Shown: positions 8,102 through 16,492 of the stretch, one piece after another | How positions within the stretch are numbered: position 1 is the first letter of the stretch | How the letters are laid out: the number at the start of each line of letters is the position of its first letter | Source of the DNA: Gluconacetobacter asukensis | GTDB taxonomy: Bacteria > Pseudomonadota > Alphaproteobacteria > Acetobacterales > Acetobacteraceae | Assembly: GCF_014174375.1 (NCBI RefSeq) | Contig: NZ_JABEQE010000009.1 | Coordinates: 62,001-126,000, forward strand | Length of the DNA: 64,000 bases | Reading direction: 5' to 3' | The notes under the pieces: generated by a model | The model's input: the letters and a program-made list of their open reading frames with translations, nothing else | Told to the model about the DNA's origin: nothing | Databases searched by the model: none | Made by a program: the position numbers and the translations under genes

Positions 8102-9241
8102 TCAGCGTACGGGTGCCGGAAGGGCGGCGGTGTCGATGCGGTAGATCGTCAGCGGCCATTGCACCGCCATCTGCCCGTGATTGAAGCGCGGCGTGCGGTC
8201 GAGTTGCGCGGTGGGGATATAAAGCTGCCCGGTTGCGGTGATGGTGGGTGTGGCCGGCCAGCGGAGGCGCGGGTCGACGACGATGCGCTGATAGATGCGC
8301 CCGGCGGTGAAGCGGAAGATGCTGCCGGTCGACACATCGTCGAAATACAGTGTGCCGTCGCGGGCGACCGTCATGCCGCCCAGCGGTGGTGTCTTGTACC
8401 AGAGCGTCGGGCTGTCATCGAGTTCGAAGCTGGTGATGGTGGTGTCGGTCAGCAGGTCGGTGCCGAGCCGGTAGAGCGGGCCGCAGGGGGGCTGATAGTA
8501 CAGCCATTGGCCGTCGGGGCTGATTTCGATCTCGGTCGCATGGACGATCGCGGTATGGCCGGTCGTATCCTGCATCACGCGCCCGTCCACCGTGATCGGG
8601 TGCTGGGCGGTCAGTGACGGGTGATGGTCCAGCAGACGCCGCTGGGTGCCGTGCTCCAGATCGATCACGATCAGGCCGGGCACGCCGGAATCGAGGATGA
8701 AGGCGTGGCCCTTGCCGACCCGGACGCCCGCGACGTGGCTGCCGGGGCGCAGGACTGTCGGGTCGATCGTCAAGGTCCGGGTTACGGTGCCGGTCTGGGT
8801 GTCGATCCGCACGAGCTTTGGGGTGGTGACGGCGTGGTCCGCATTGTCGAAGCCGCTATCCAGCACCCACAGCGTGCCGTCATCGGTCAGTTGCAGGCTT
8901 TCGGCCGAAACCAGGCGCTTTTCGGGCGCGGTGGCGGAGTCGTTCCATTCCGCGTCGGGATAGGGGTGCGTCGTGCCGTCGGCGTCGCGCAGGGCGAGGG
9001 TCGGGCCGGGTGTGCCGGTCCAGGCCGGTATGTCCAGGATCATGCGGCCGTCGGGCAGCACCACCAATGCGGTCCAGACCTGTGTCGTCGATTCGGCGAC
9101 CGAGACCAGCGGCGCGGACGGGTCGAGCGGCGGCGCGGGCTTCGCGGCCAGGGCCGGCATGGCGGCGGACAGGATCGACACGGCCAGCGCGGCCGGCATC
9201 ACGCGGAATGGGAGGGAGAGGGTGCGGAACATCGGCGCCAT
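8102..9241 (-). CDS. Secreted major royal jelly/yellow-like beta-propeller protein, about 379 aa
   Basis: The ATG at 9239-9241 (or the one 9 bases later) gives MAPMFRTLSLPFRVMPAALA, a signal peptide with likely cleavage after ALA. The mature part has repeated propeller-like blades: VWTALVVLPDGRMILDIPAW near the N-terminus, LWVLDSGFDN, AFILDSGVPGLIVIDLEHG, and LYYQPPCGPLYRL near the C-terminus. These match the bacterial members of the MRJP/yellow family, a six-bladed propeller of uncertain activity. A longer start at 9325 would overlap the preceding gene's stop and is less likely. It lies 68 bases downstream of the M32 peptidase and 43 bases upstream of thrC. Confidence 0.75.
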   Translation of the reverse strand: MAPMFRTLSLPFRVMPAALAVSILSAAMPALAAKPAPPLDPSAPLVSVAESTTQVWTALVVLPDGRMILDIPAWTGTPGPTLALRDADGTTHPYPDAEWNDSATAPEKRLVSAESLQLTDDGTLWVLDSGFDNADHAVTTPKLVRIDTQTGTVTRTLTIDPTVLRPGSHVAGVRVGKGHAFILDSGVPGLIVIDLEHGTQRRLLDHHPSLTAQHPITVDGRVMQDTTGHTAIVHATEIEISPDGQWLYYQPPCGPLYRLGTDLLTDTTITSFELDDSPTLWYKTPPLGGMTVARDGTLYFDDVSTGSIFRFTAGRIYQRIVVDPRLRWPATPTITATGQLYIPTAQLDRTPRFNHGQMAVQWPLTIYRIDTAALPAPVR

Positions 9242-9309
9242 GTCGCCACGATCGGCCGCCGAAGGCAACCGGCCGGGCGGTATGGCGGCCATCCCCCGTT
9301 CGGTTGGCG

Positions 9310-10809
9310 TTACGGTGCGCCGCAATAGCGTTCGCGCAGATGGGCGCGATAGGCGGTGGTCGAAGGCGGTGCGCCGGTGGCAGCCGCTACGATGCCGGCG
9401 GTGGACAGGCGGCTGGCCTGTCCGTGCACATGGAGGCGCAGCCAGGCGACCAGCGGGGTGAAATCGCCGCGTGCGATGCCCTGCGCGATGGCGGGGTCGG
9501 CGTCGAACGCCGCCTGGCGCAGTTGGGCGGCCAGGATCGCGCCCAGCGTGTAGGTGGGGAAATAGCCCCAGGCGCCCGAGGGCCAGTGGATATCCTGCAG
9601 GCAGCCCAGCCGGTCGTTCGGCACCTCCAGCCCCAGCAGGTCGCGGATGCCGGCATTGAAGGCCTCCGGCAGGTCGCGCAGCGCCAGTGAGCCGTCGATC
9701 AGCGCGGTTTCCAGTTCGTAGCGGACCAGCACATGGGCGGGGTAGGTGATTTCGTCGGCGTCGACGCGGATGAAGCCGGGTTTGACCTGCGTGACCGTGC
9801 GATACAGCGCGTCGGCCGACCAGCCGGCATCGGTCTCGGCCGCTCCGAACGTCTCGCGCAGCAGGGGGGCGATCCAGTCGATGAAGGGGCGGGAGCGCGC
9901 GATCTGCATTTCCATCAGCAGCGACTGGCTTTCATGCAGGCTCATGCCCCGGGACTGGCCGACGGGGAGGGTGTGCCATTCCGCCGGCAGGCCCTGTTCG
10001 TAGAGTGCGTGCCCGGTCTCGTGCACCACGCCCATCAGGGCGGAGAGGAAATCGGCGTCGTCATAGCGGGTGGTGATGCGCACATCGTCCTCGGCCCCGC
10101 CGCAGAAGGGATGGATGCTGACATCCAGCCGGCCGCGAGACATGTCGAAGCCCAGCGCGGTCATGATCCGCCGGCCCAGGGCCTCCTGTTGCGCGACGGG
10201 GAAGGGGCCGGCAGGCGTCACGACTGGCGGCAGGGTGGCCTGGTGGGCCTGGGCCTCGGCGATCAGGCCGGGGAGGTCGCTGCGCAATTCTGCAAAGACG
10301 GGGTCGATATCGGTGCGGCGGGTGCCGGGATCGTACTGGTCCAGCAAGGCGTCATAGGGCGAGAGGCCCAGCGCCGCGCCCTTGACGATGGCCAGTTCGC
10401 GCGTGCGCTCCAGCACGTCGGACAGCAGCGGCAGCAGGGCGGCGAAATCGCCGTCGCGCCGGGCCGTGCGCCATGCGACCTCGCACCGCGATGCGGCGCG
10501 GGAGGAGGCTTCGACCAGTTCGGCGGGCACCGAGGCGGCATGCAGCCAGGCGCGCCGCATTTCATGCAGGTTCGCGGCCTCCCATGTGCCGGCGGGGGCT
10601 TCCGCCCGCTCCAGCAGTTCGCCGACGCGCGGGTCGGTCAGCATGTCGTGGCACAGGACGCTGAGGGTGGCGATGCTGTCAGCGCGGCTGTCGGCGGCGC
10701 CGGAGGGCATCATGACATCCTTGTCCCACCCCAGGATGCCCAGCGCGTTGCGGATGCGCCCGATGCGGGCGAAATGGCTGGTCAGATCCTGGTAAGCGCT
10801 TTGTGGCAT
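9310..10809 (-). CDS. Carboxypeptidase Taq (M32) metallopeptidase, 499 aa
   Basis: M32 enzymes are soluble zinc carboxypeptidases. Seen here are the zinc motif HETGH (in VVHETGHALYEQG), the downstream HESQSLLMEMQIARS signature with the third ligand Glu, and the RVDADEITYPAHVLVRYE segment, all conserved in the family. Length 499 is normal. The start MPQSAYQDLTSHFARIG at 10807-10809 has AAGAGAG a few bases upstream; the frame stays open for another 2 kb only because it shadows the oppositely oriented TPR gene. It diverges from that TPR gene with a 78-base gap. Confidence 0.93.
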   Translation of the reverse strand: MPQSAYQDLTSHFARIGRIRNALGILGWDKDVMMPSGAADSRADSIATLSVLCHDMLTDPRVGELLERAEAPAGTWEAANLHEMRRAWLHAASVPAELVEASSRAASRCEVAWRTARRDGDFAALLPLLSDVLERTRELAIVKGAALGLSPYDALLDQYDPGTRRTDIDPVFAELRSDLPGLIAEAQAHQATLPPVVTPAGPFPVAQQEALGRRIMTALGFDMSRGRLDVSIHPFCGGAEDDVRITTRYDDADFLSALMGVVHETGHALYEQGLPAEWHTLPVGQSRGMSLHESQSLLMEMQIARSRPFIDWIAPLLRETFGAAETDAGWSADALYRTVTQVKPGFIRVDADEITYPAHVLVRYELETALIDGSLALRDLPEAFNAGIRDLLGLEVPNDRLGCLQDIHWPSGAWGYFPTYTLGAILAAQLRQAAFDADPAIAQGIARGDFTPLVAWLRLHVHGQASRLSTAGIVAAATGAPPSTTAYRAHLRERYCGAP

Positions 10810-10887
10810 GGTCTCTCTTCTTGCGAATGGGACGGGCTGCCGCACTGTGGGCGATGGCGGGTGACGGATGCAACCGGGACGAATGGA

Positions 10888-12777
10888 ATGGATGGACGAC
10901 GGGACAGGGTGGCCGGAGCGATGAGGCTGCTGGCGGATGGTGACCGTGATGGCGCCACGTCGGTGCTGCGCGCGGCGTTGGCCGAGGCGCCGGACGACCC
11001 CGATATCCTGCATGGCATGGCCTGCGTTGCCCGTGCGTCCGGCCGGCCGGACCTGGCGATCGGGCTGGCGGGGCGGGCGATCGCGATCCTGCCTGCCGCG
11101 CATTTTCATATCACGCTGGGCTGCGCGCTGCACGAGCAGGGACATCTGGAGCCGGCGCGCGCGGCCCTGCATGTCGCGACCCTGCGCGAGCCGCGTGATG
11201 CGCGTGCCCATGCGGCGTTGGCGGCCGTGCTGGGGGAGATGGGGCGGTGGGGGGAGGCCGAAGCGAGCCTGCGTGCCGCGCTGGGGCTGCGGCCTGCCGA
11301 CACCGCGCTGCTGCTGGACTGGGCGCGTGCCGCCATCATGGGGGATGGCGTGGGGATTGGGCCCCGGCTGGAGGCGTCGGCGAGGCGGTTTGTCGCGCAG
11401 GATGCCGGGCGGCTGCATGGCCTGGCCGTGCTGCTGTCGGAGCGGGGCCGGCATGCGGAGGCGGAGATCCTGTACCGGCTGGTGCGGGATCGGTGCCCGG
11501 ACCAGGGGGCGGCCTGGGCCAATCATGGGGCCGTTCTGTTTGCGCTGAACCGGCATGAAGAGGCGCTGGCGGCGCTGGAGCAGGCCGACAGGCTGGCGCC
11601 GGATGTGCCGGAGACGCTGAACAATCTGGGGCTGGTGCTGATGGCGCTGGGCCATCTGCCCAGGGCGGGTGTGGCGCTGGCAGCGGCGCGGCGATGTGCG
11701 CCTGATGATGCGCGGATCGTCGTCAATGACGCGACCATCCTGACCGACATGGGCGAGGATGCGGCCGCCGAGCGTCTGCTGCGCGGTGTGCTGGCCGACC
11801 CGGTGGCGGCACGGGGCGCGGAGGGCGCGCGGGCGGAATTCAATCTGGGCACGCTGCTGCTGGCGCGGGGCGCGATGGCGGAGGGGTGGCGCCATCTGGA
11901 AGCCAGGGAGCGCCTGTTGCCCGAGATGCGCTGGCCGGCGCTCGCGCCGTGGGATGGGTCGGCGCTGCCTCATGGGCGCCTGCTGCTGCATGCCGAACAG
12001 GGGCTGGGCGATGCGATCCAGTTCCTGCGCTATCTCCCCTATTGTCTGCGGCGGGTGGGGGTGGTGCTGGATCTGCCGCCGGCGCTGCATCGGTTGGCGC
12101 GGACGATGCCCGACCCGGAGGGGCTGATTGCGTCGCGCTGTATGGTGCTGTCGGATGAGGCACCTGTGCCGGACGATGTGGTCGCGCGCTGCGGGTTGCT
12201 CAGCCTGCCGCATCTGCTGGGGATGGCGGAGGTGCCGCCCTTTGTGCCCTATCTGCTGCCGCCCGTGCCCGAAGGTGCTCGGGTGGGGGCGCCACGGGTC
12301 GGGCTGTGCTGGGCAGGCAATCCGGCGTTTCGGTTCGATCGCAGGCGGTCGATCCCGCCGCAGATGCTCGCGTCGCTGGGCGATGTCGGGGGGGTGTGCT
12401 TCATCAGTCTGCAGCATGGGGCGGCGGCGGGTGATCCGCCCTTCGCTATGGAACCCGCTGCCACGGGCGACTGGCTGGACACCGCGCGGGTCGTTGCCGG
12501 GCTGGATCTGGTAATCACGGTCGATACCGCGATGGCCCATCTGGCCGGGGCGATGGGGCGGCCAGTCTGGCTGCTGAACCGTTTCGGCGGCGACTGGCGC
12601 TGGTCCGCCGTGTTCGACCGGGCGGAGGCGCCGCGCTGGGGGAACGGGACCAGCCGCTGGTATCCGTCGCTGGAGCAGTTCAGGCAGGATGGTCCTGAGG
12701 TGCCCGCGTGTGCGTGGCAGGCTCCAATTGCCGCGCTGCGGGCCGCGCTGGAATGCTGGCGATGCGTTGATCGATGA
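10888..12777 (+). CDS. TPR protein with GT9-like C-terminal domain, 629 aa
   Basis: Residues 10-330 are TPR-like helical repeats with recurring AL/A-rich units (for example AWANHGAVLFALNRHEEALA and LNNLGLVLMALGHLPRA). Residues of about 340-629 resemble the glycosyltransferase-9 fold found after TPRs in many proteobacterial proteins: LLLHAEQGLGDAIQFLRYLP, then GLCWAGNPAFRFDRRRSIPP, then VITVDTAMAHLAGAMGRPVW. These match the conserved nucleotide-sugar-binding segments of the family. The ATG at 10888 is chosen because upstream sequence is antisense to the M32 gene; Met12 (10921) is an alternative. The acceptor is unknown; O-linked protein or surface glycosylation is a guess. Confidence 0.75.
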   Translation: MDGRRDRVAGAMRLLADGDRDGATSVLRAALAEAPDDPDILHGMACVARASGRPDLAIGLAGRAIAILPAAHFHITLGCALHEQGHLEPARAALHVATLREPRDARAHAALAAVLGEMGRWGEAEASLRAALGLRPADTALLLDWARAAIMGDGVGIGPRLEASARRFVAQDAGRLHGLAVLLSERGRHAEAEILYRLVRDRCPDQGAAWANHGAVLFALNRHEEALAALEQADRLAPDVPETLNNLGLVLMALGHLPRAGVALAAARRCAPDDARIVVNDATILTDMGEDAAAERLLRGVLADPVAARGAEGARAEFNLGTLLLARGAMAEGWRHLEARERLLPEMRWPALAPWDGSALPHGRLLLHAEQGLGDAIQFLRYLPYCLRRVGVVLDLPPALHRLARTMPDPEGLIASRCMVLSDEAPVPDDVVARCGLLSLPHLLGMAEVPPFVPYLLPPVPEGARVGAPRVGLCWAGNPAFRFDRRRSIPPQMLASLGDVGGVCFISLQHGAAAGDPPFAMEPAATGDWLDTARVVAGLDLVITVDTAMAHLAGAMGRPVWLLNRFGGDWRWSAVFDRAEAPRWGNGTSRWYPSLEQFRQDGPEVPACAWQAPIAALRAALECWRCVDR

Positions 12778-12800
12778 GGATTGCGATATCGTAGGGATTT

Positions 12801-14114
12801 TTATGAGGGGGCTCGGCTTTCCCGGATGCCGATCGCAGGCGGATTGAAGGCTGTCTTCTGAAATTGCAGGGCGCGTAGGCGAAGATAGCTGAAAAGCCCC
12901 AGAATGGCCGTTGCCGCCATCATCCAGCCGGGGATCAGCGGATTGCCGGTAATGGCGATCAGACAGGTGACGACGGGCTGCGTCAGGCCGCCGAATACGG
13001 ACACGGCAGTCGCGTAGATGACGCCGAACAGAAAGGAGCGGCTGTGCGGCGGGAGGGAATCCAGCAGGACCTTCCACATGCTGGTCATCACGAATCCTGA
13101 AAGCGCGAACATGGAAATGTTCAGCGCCAACTGGCTGCCGAGGCCGGGATCGTGGATGGCATAATAATAGACGATTGGTGACAGAGCGCCCATCAGAAGG
13201 GTGACGCCGATCACCGTGCCGGCCGGGTTCGGATGGCGGGCGACGAAAAACATGCTGGCAAGAACGCTCAGCGCGCCGAAGGTCAGGCCGGCCGTCATGG
13301 CGGCCATTCCCGTTGCCGGCGAAAGATGCAGTACCGACACCGCGTAGCTGAGGCCAAAAGTGCGGAGATAGGTGGAGACGGTTCCGCTGACGAGGGCGAG
13401 GAATACGAACAGAATGACCTTGCGGACCGCGAGTCGTTCATCGGGCGAGGGCGCCATTGCGGGGTGGGGTGCAATGGTGTGGCCGGCGGCAAGGCGGCGG
13501 AGGAACAGGCCCGCTGGAACGATGACGAGGCCGAAGAGGAAGGGCACCCGCCAGCCCCAGGAAAAGAGGGCATCGTGCGACATGCTGAGGGATAGGATGA
13601 GGCCCAGCAGGACGGCGAGCAGGCTGCCGAGCAACTGTGTCATGTACTGGAGCGTGCCGAAGACGCCGCCGAGGCCGCCGGGTGCGGCAGAATAGAGCAG
13701 TTCGGTCGCCGGCCCGACCTCGCCACCATCGGAAAAACCCTGGAGCATCCGGGCGAAAACGATGATGACAGGCGCCGCGATGCCGATGGATGCCGCCGGC
13801 GGTGTGGCGGCGACCAGGAACGAGCCGAATCCCATCATGCCGAATGTCAGCATCAGGGCCGCATGCTGCCCGTGGGTGCTGGCAAAGCGCCCGATCACGA
13901 CGGCGCCCAGTGGCCGCATGATGAACCCGACGGCGAATGTCATCAGCGCGTAGAGCAGGTTCATCAGATTGTTGCTGCCACTGGGAAAGAATGCATGGCC
14001 GATCATGGGCGCGAAGAACGCGTAGGCCATGAAATTGTAGAATTCGAGGAAATTGCCGGCACAGGCGGCCCCGATCAGGACGCTTCTCCTGGTGCGGCTG
14101 GCATTCCGGTCCAT
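12801..14114 (-). CDS. MFS transporter, metabolite:H+ symporter (MHS) type, 437 aa
   Basis: Twelve hydrophobic segments are expected from the hydropathy pattern. MHS hallmarks are present: NFLEFYNFMAYAFFAPMIG in helix 1, the RPLGAVVIGRFAS loop between helices 2 and 3, and the GFSDGGEVGPATELL segment of helix 4-5. Family members import citrate, ketoglutarate, proline-betaine or similar organic acids; the substrate here cannot be told. GGAGAG lies upstream of the ATG. It converges on the TPR gene with only 23 bases between the stops and no clear terminator. Upstream 14115-14275 is non-coding and may hold its promoter. Confidence 0.85.
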   Translation of the reverse strand: MDRNASRTRRSVLIGAACAGNFLEFYNFMAYAFFAPMIGHAFFPSGSNNLMNLLYALMTFAVGFIMRPLGAVVIGRFASTHGQHAALMLTFGMMGFGSFLVAATPPAASIGIAAPVIIVFARMLQGFSDGGEVGPATELLYSAAPGGLGGVFGTLQYMTQLLGSLLAVLLGLILSLSMSHDALFSWGWRVPFLFGLVIVPAGLFLRRLAAGHTIAPHPAMAPSPDERLAVRKVILFVFLALVSGTVSTYLRTFGLSYAVSVLHLSPATGMAAMTAGLTFGALSVLASMFFVARHPNPAGTVIGVTLLMGALSPIVYYYAIHDPGLGSQLALNISMFALSGFVMTSMWKVLLDSLPPHSRSFLFGVIYATAVSVFGGLTQPVVTCLIAITGNPLIPGWMMAATAILGLFSYLRLRALQFQKTAFNPPAIGIRESRAPS

Positions 14115-14275
14115 CGATACGTCTCTCCGTTCTGTTCCGTTTGGCCGGGGCTGGCGAGCCGCGCGCTATATCGTGATGGCTTGGGCGCCACGACATATTA
14201 CCGGTTTCGGAATGTTCTGGGAACGGTTCGATGCCGCGAAGGCGTGATGAGGGACCGGAGCGGCGTAGCGTCGCC

Positions 14276-15487
14276 TCAGGCGGGAGGATGCATGACCGCG
14301 CCGGTCAGGGCCGAAAGCAGCACGACGAGAAGTGGCGGTGCGCGCCAGACCAGGAGGAGGACGAAGGCCGTGACGACAACCGCGCAATCTGCCGCCCCAT
14401 GCACGGCGCTGGTCCAGACCGGGTTGTAGAGCGCCGCACCCAGCAGCCCGACGACGGCGGCGTTGGTGCCGCGCATGGCGGCCTGAGCCCCCGGCCTGCC
14501 GCGCAGATCGTGCCAGAAGGGCAGGGCGCCCAGCAGGCAGAGAATGCCGGGCAGGAAGATGGCGCCTGTTGCGATGGCCGCGCCGGCCAAGCCGCCCGGC
14601 GCTATGCCCGCGATCGTGCCGAGATAGGCCGCGAAGGTGAAGAGGGGGCCGGGGACGGCCTGTGCGGCGCCGTACCCTGCCAGGAATGCGTTGTCCGACA
14701 CCCATCCGGGCGTGACGACCGCATCGCGCAGCAGCGGCAGCACGACGTGGCCGCCGCCGAACACCAGGGCGCCCGATCGGTAGAAGGCATCGAACAGGGC
14801 GACGGGGCCGGGAAGCATGGGGATGAATGCGAAGGCCAGAAGCCCCAGGAAAACCGCCATGCAGCCCATGCCCGCGCGCCGTGACAGTGGCAGGAGCAGC
14901 GTGTCGGCCGGCAGTGTATCGGGCCCCCGGCACAGGAACCAGCCGGCCATGCCGCCGGCGATGATGGTGCCGATCTGGAAGAGGGAGCCTGGCGCGAGCA
15001 GCATCGTCACCAATGTAGCCGTGGCGATCGTGGCGCGCGGGCGGTCCGGGCACAGGCTTCGGGCCATGCCCAGAACGGCCTGCGCGACGATTGCCACTGC
15101 CACGAGCTTGAGGCCATGGAGCATGCCGGCCCCCGCACCCGTCGCCGCGATGCCGCCCGCGCCGTATGCGAAGGCGACCAGCAGGGCCGCCGAGGGCAGG
15201 GTGAAGCCGATCCACGCCGCGATGCCGCCGGCCAGGCCGCCCCGTATGAGGCCGATCCCGAAGCCCGTCTGGCTCGATGCCGGTCCCGGCAGGAATTGCG
15301 ACAGGGCGACCAGGTCGGCATAGGCCTGTTCCGTCAGCCATTTTCGGCGCTCGACGAATTCCGTCCGGAAATAGCCGAGATGCGCGACCGGGCCGCCAAA
15401 GGCGGTGCAGCCCAGACGCAGGAAGACGCGCAGGATCTCGAATGGCGAGCCGGTCGGCGGGCGATCGGACGGCATGCTAGTCCGCAT
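14276..15487 (-). CDS. chrA: ChrA-type chromate/oxyanion transporter, 403 aa
   Basis: A membrane protein of two CHR halves. The N-terminal half has FLRLGCTAFGGPVAHLGYF and FLPGPASSQTGFGIG, and the C-terminal half has RSGALVFGGGHVVLPLL and AAQAVPGPLFTFAAYLG, both CHR signatures. Two-domain ChrA proteins export chromate in resistant bacteria, but many family members are of unknown substrate. Start is the first ATG of two possible (MRTSMPS). It follows the VIT-family gene by 29 bases on the same strand, so the two are probably co-transcribed. No ChrB regulator is nearby. Confidence 0.88.
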   Translation of the reverse strand: MRTSMPSDRPPTGSPFEILRVFLRLGCTAFGGPVAHLGYFRTEFVERRKWLTEQAYADLVALSQFLPGPASSQTGFGIGLIRGGLAGGIAAWIGFTLPSAALLVAFAYGAGGIAATGAGAGMLHGLKLVAVAIVAQAVLGMARSLCPDRPRATIATATLVTMLLAPGSLFQIGTIIAGGMAGWFLCRGPDTLPADTLLLPLSRRAGMGCMAVFLGLLAFAFIPMLPGPVALFDAFYRSGALVFGGGHVVLPLLRDAVVTPGWVSDNAFLAGYGAAQAVPGPLFTFAAYLGTIAGIAPGGLAGAAIATGAIFLPGILCLLGALPFWHDLRGRPGAQAAMRGTNAAVVGLLGAALYNPVWTSAVHGAADCAVVVTAFVLLLVWRAPPLLVVLLSALTGAVMHPPA

Positions 15488-15516
15488 GATGGAAGATGGT
15501 GTTGCGCGGGGACGCG

Positions 15517-16212
15517 CTACACACCGAAGAGCTGCCCGATACCGCCGGTGACGATCATCGCGATCAGCCCCCAGAACGTGACCCGAAGCGTGGGGCGCAG
15601 CGGCCGGGCCCCGCCTGCCACCGCTCCGACGGCCCCGAGACCGGCGAGTGCCAGGACGGAAATGGCGGATACGGCCCAGGACACATAGGGTTCCGGCGTC
15701 AGGACCGCCGTCAGGACCGGTAGGAGGGCGCCGGAGGAAAAGGCCGAGGCCGAGGCGAGTGCCGCCTGGAAGGGCCGGGCTGCCGTGGCATCGGAGAGCC
15801 CGAGTTCGTCACGGGCATGTGCGGCGAGCGCGTCATGCTTCATGAGTTCGACCGCCACCTGGCGGGCCAGGGCCTCGTCCAGCCCCCGTTTGCGGTAGAT
15901 TCCGGTCAGTTCGTTGACCTCGCCACCCCAGTCGGTGGCCAGTTCGCGCTTTTCGCGGGCGAGGTCCGCGTGCTCCGAATCCGCCTGGGAACTGACCGAG
16001 ACATATTCGCCGGCGGCCATGGACAGGGCCCCGGCCACAAGCGCCGACAGGCCCGCGACCAGGATGCTGCCGCGTGACGCATGAGAACTGGCGACGCCCA
16101 CGATCAGGCTGCCGGTCGATAATGTGCCGTCATTGGCGCCCAGGACGGCGGCCCGCAGCCACCCCAGTTTCTCGACGGCATGGTGTTCGGCATGCATGCG
16201 AAGTCGCGACAT
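15517..16212 (-). CDS. VIT1/CCC1 family Fe2+/Mn2+ transporter, 231 aa
   Basis: The first half (EHHAVEKLGWLRAAVLGAND, then GTLSTGSLIVGVASS) and the AAGEYVSVSSQAD segment are characteristic of the vacuolar iron transporter/CCC1 family. The following cytosolic stretch has the Glu/Asp-rich helices EHADLAREKREL and QVAVELMKHDAL that form the metal-binding domain. The last third holds three membrane helices. Family members move iron or manganese out of the cytosol. The ATG at 16210-16212 is preceded by AGGGC at about 10 bases; a TTG 21 bases upstream is an alternative. Upstream it has 280 bases of AT-richer DNA. Confidence 0.85.
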   Translation of the reverse strand: MSRLRMHAEHHAVEKLGWLRAAVLGANDGTLSTGSLIVGVASSHASRGSILVAGLSALVAGALSMAAGEYVSVSSQADSEHADLAREKRELATDWGGEVNELTGIYRKRGLDEALARQVAVELMKHDALAAHARDELGLSDATAARPFQAALASASAFSSGALLPVLTAVLTPEPYVSWAVSAISVLALAGLGAVGAVAGGARPLRPTLRVTFWGLIAMIVTGGIGQLFGV

Positions 16213-16492
16213 GGGACGGGCTGCCCTGATCAATGGAACCGGTAGTTATCTATGATGTAAAATCTCTTTTTCTCGAAATGCATTTTTCAGGATGCATCGA
16301 TGTCCGGTTTCATTTTGTTTTTATGTTCGCATTGCCGGTCTGTTCAGGTTGCTGTCAGGAATTCATGCCATGATTTCCAGTCGCGCAACGAGTGTCGCGA
16401 ACGCGTGTGGAAGCCGGTGTTGCCTAGTCAGGGCCAGCGGGGGATGGGACCGGTCTTGCCGATGCGCCGTCGCCCCGTGAAATGGCATGCCG
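16213..16492. other. Non-coding interval between glnD and the VIT gene
   Basis: No gene was found in these 280 bases. The part at about 16240-16350 is clearly AT-richer than its surroundings and holds two ATGCAT palindromes 13 bases apart (near 16279 and 16292) next to runs of T. It must contain the VIT/chrA promoter (minus strand). No metal-responsive box could be named with confidence. Confidence 0.4.

Noticed and set aside
9733..10887. Long open frame continuing upstream of the TPR gene
   Set aside because: It is antisense to the M32 carboxypeptidase; composition is typical shadow sequence of a GC-rich gene, and the TPR family N-terminus begins at 10888.
10810..13077. Minus-strand extension of the M32 frame to over 1200 residues
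   Set aside because: Arg/Pro/His-rich shadow of the TPR gene with no family match; the peptidase begins at 10809.
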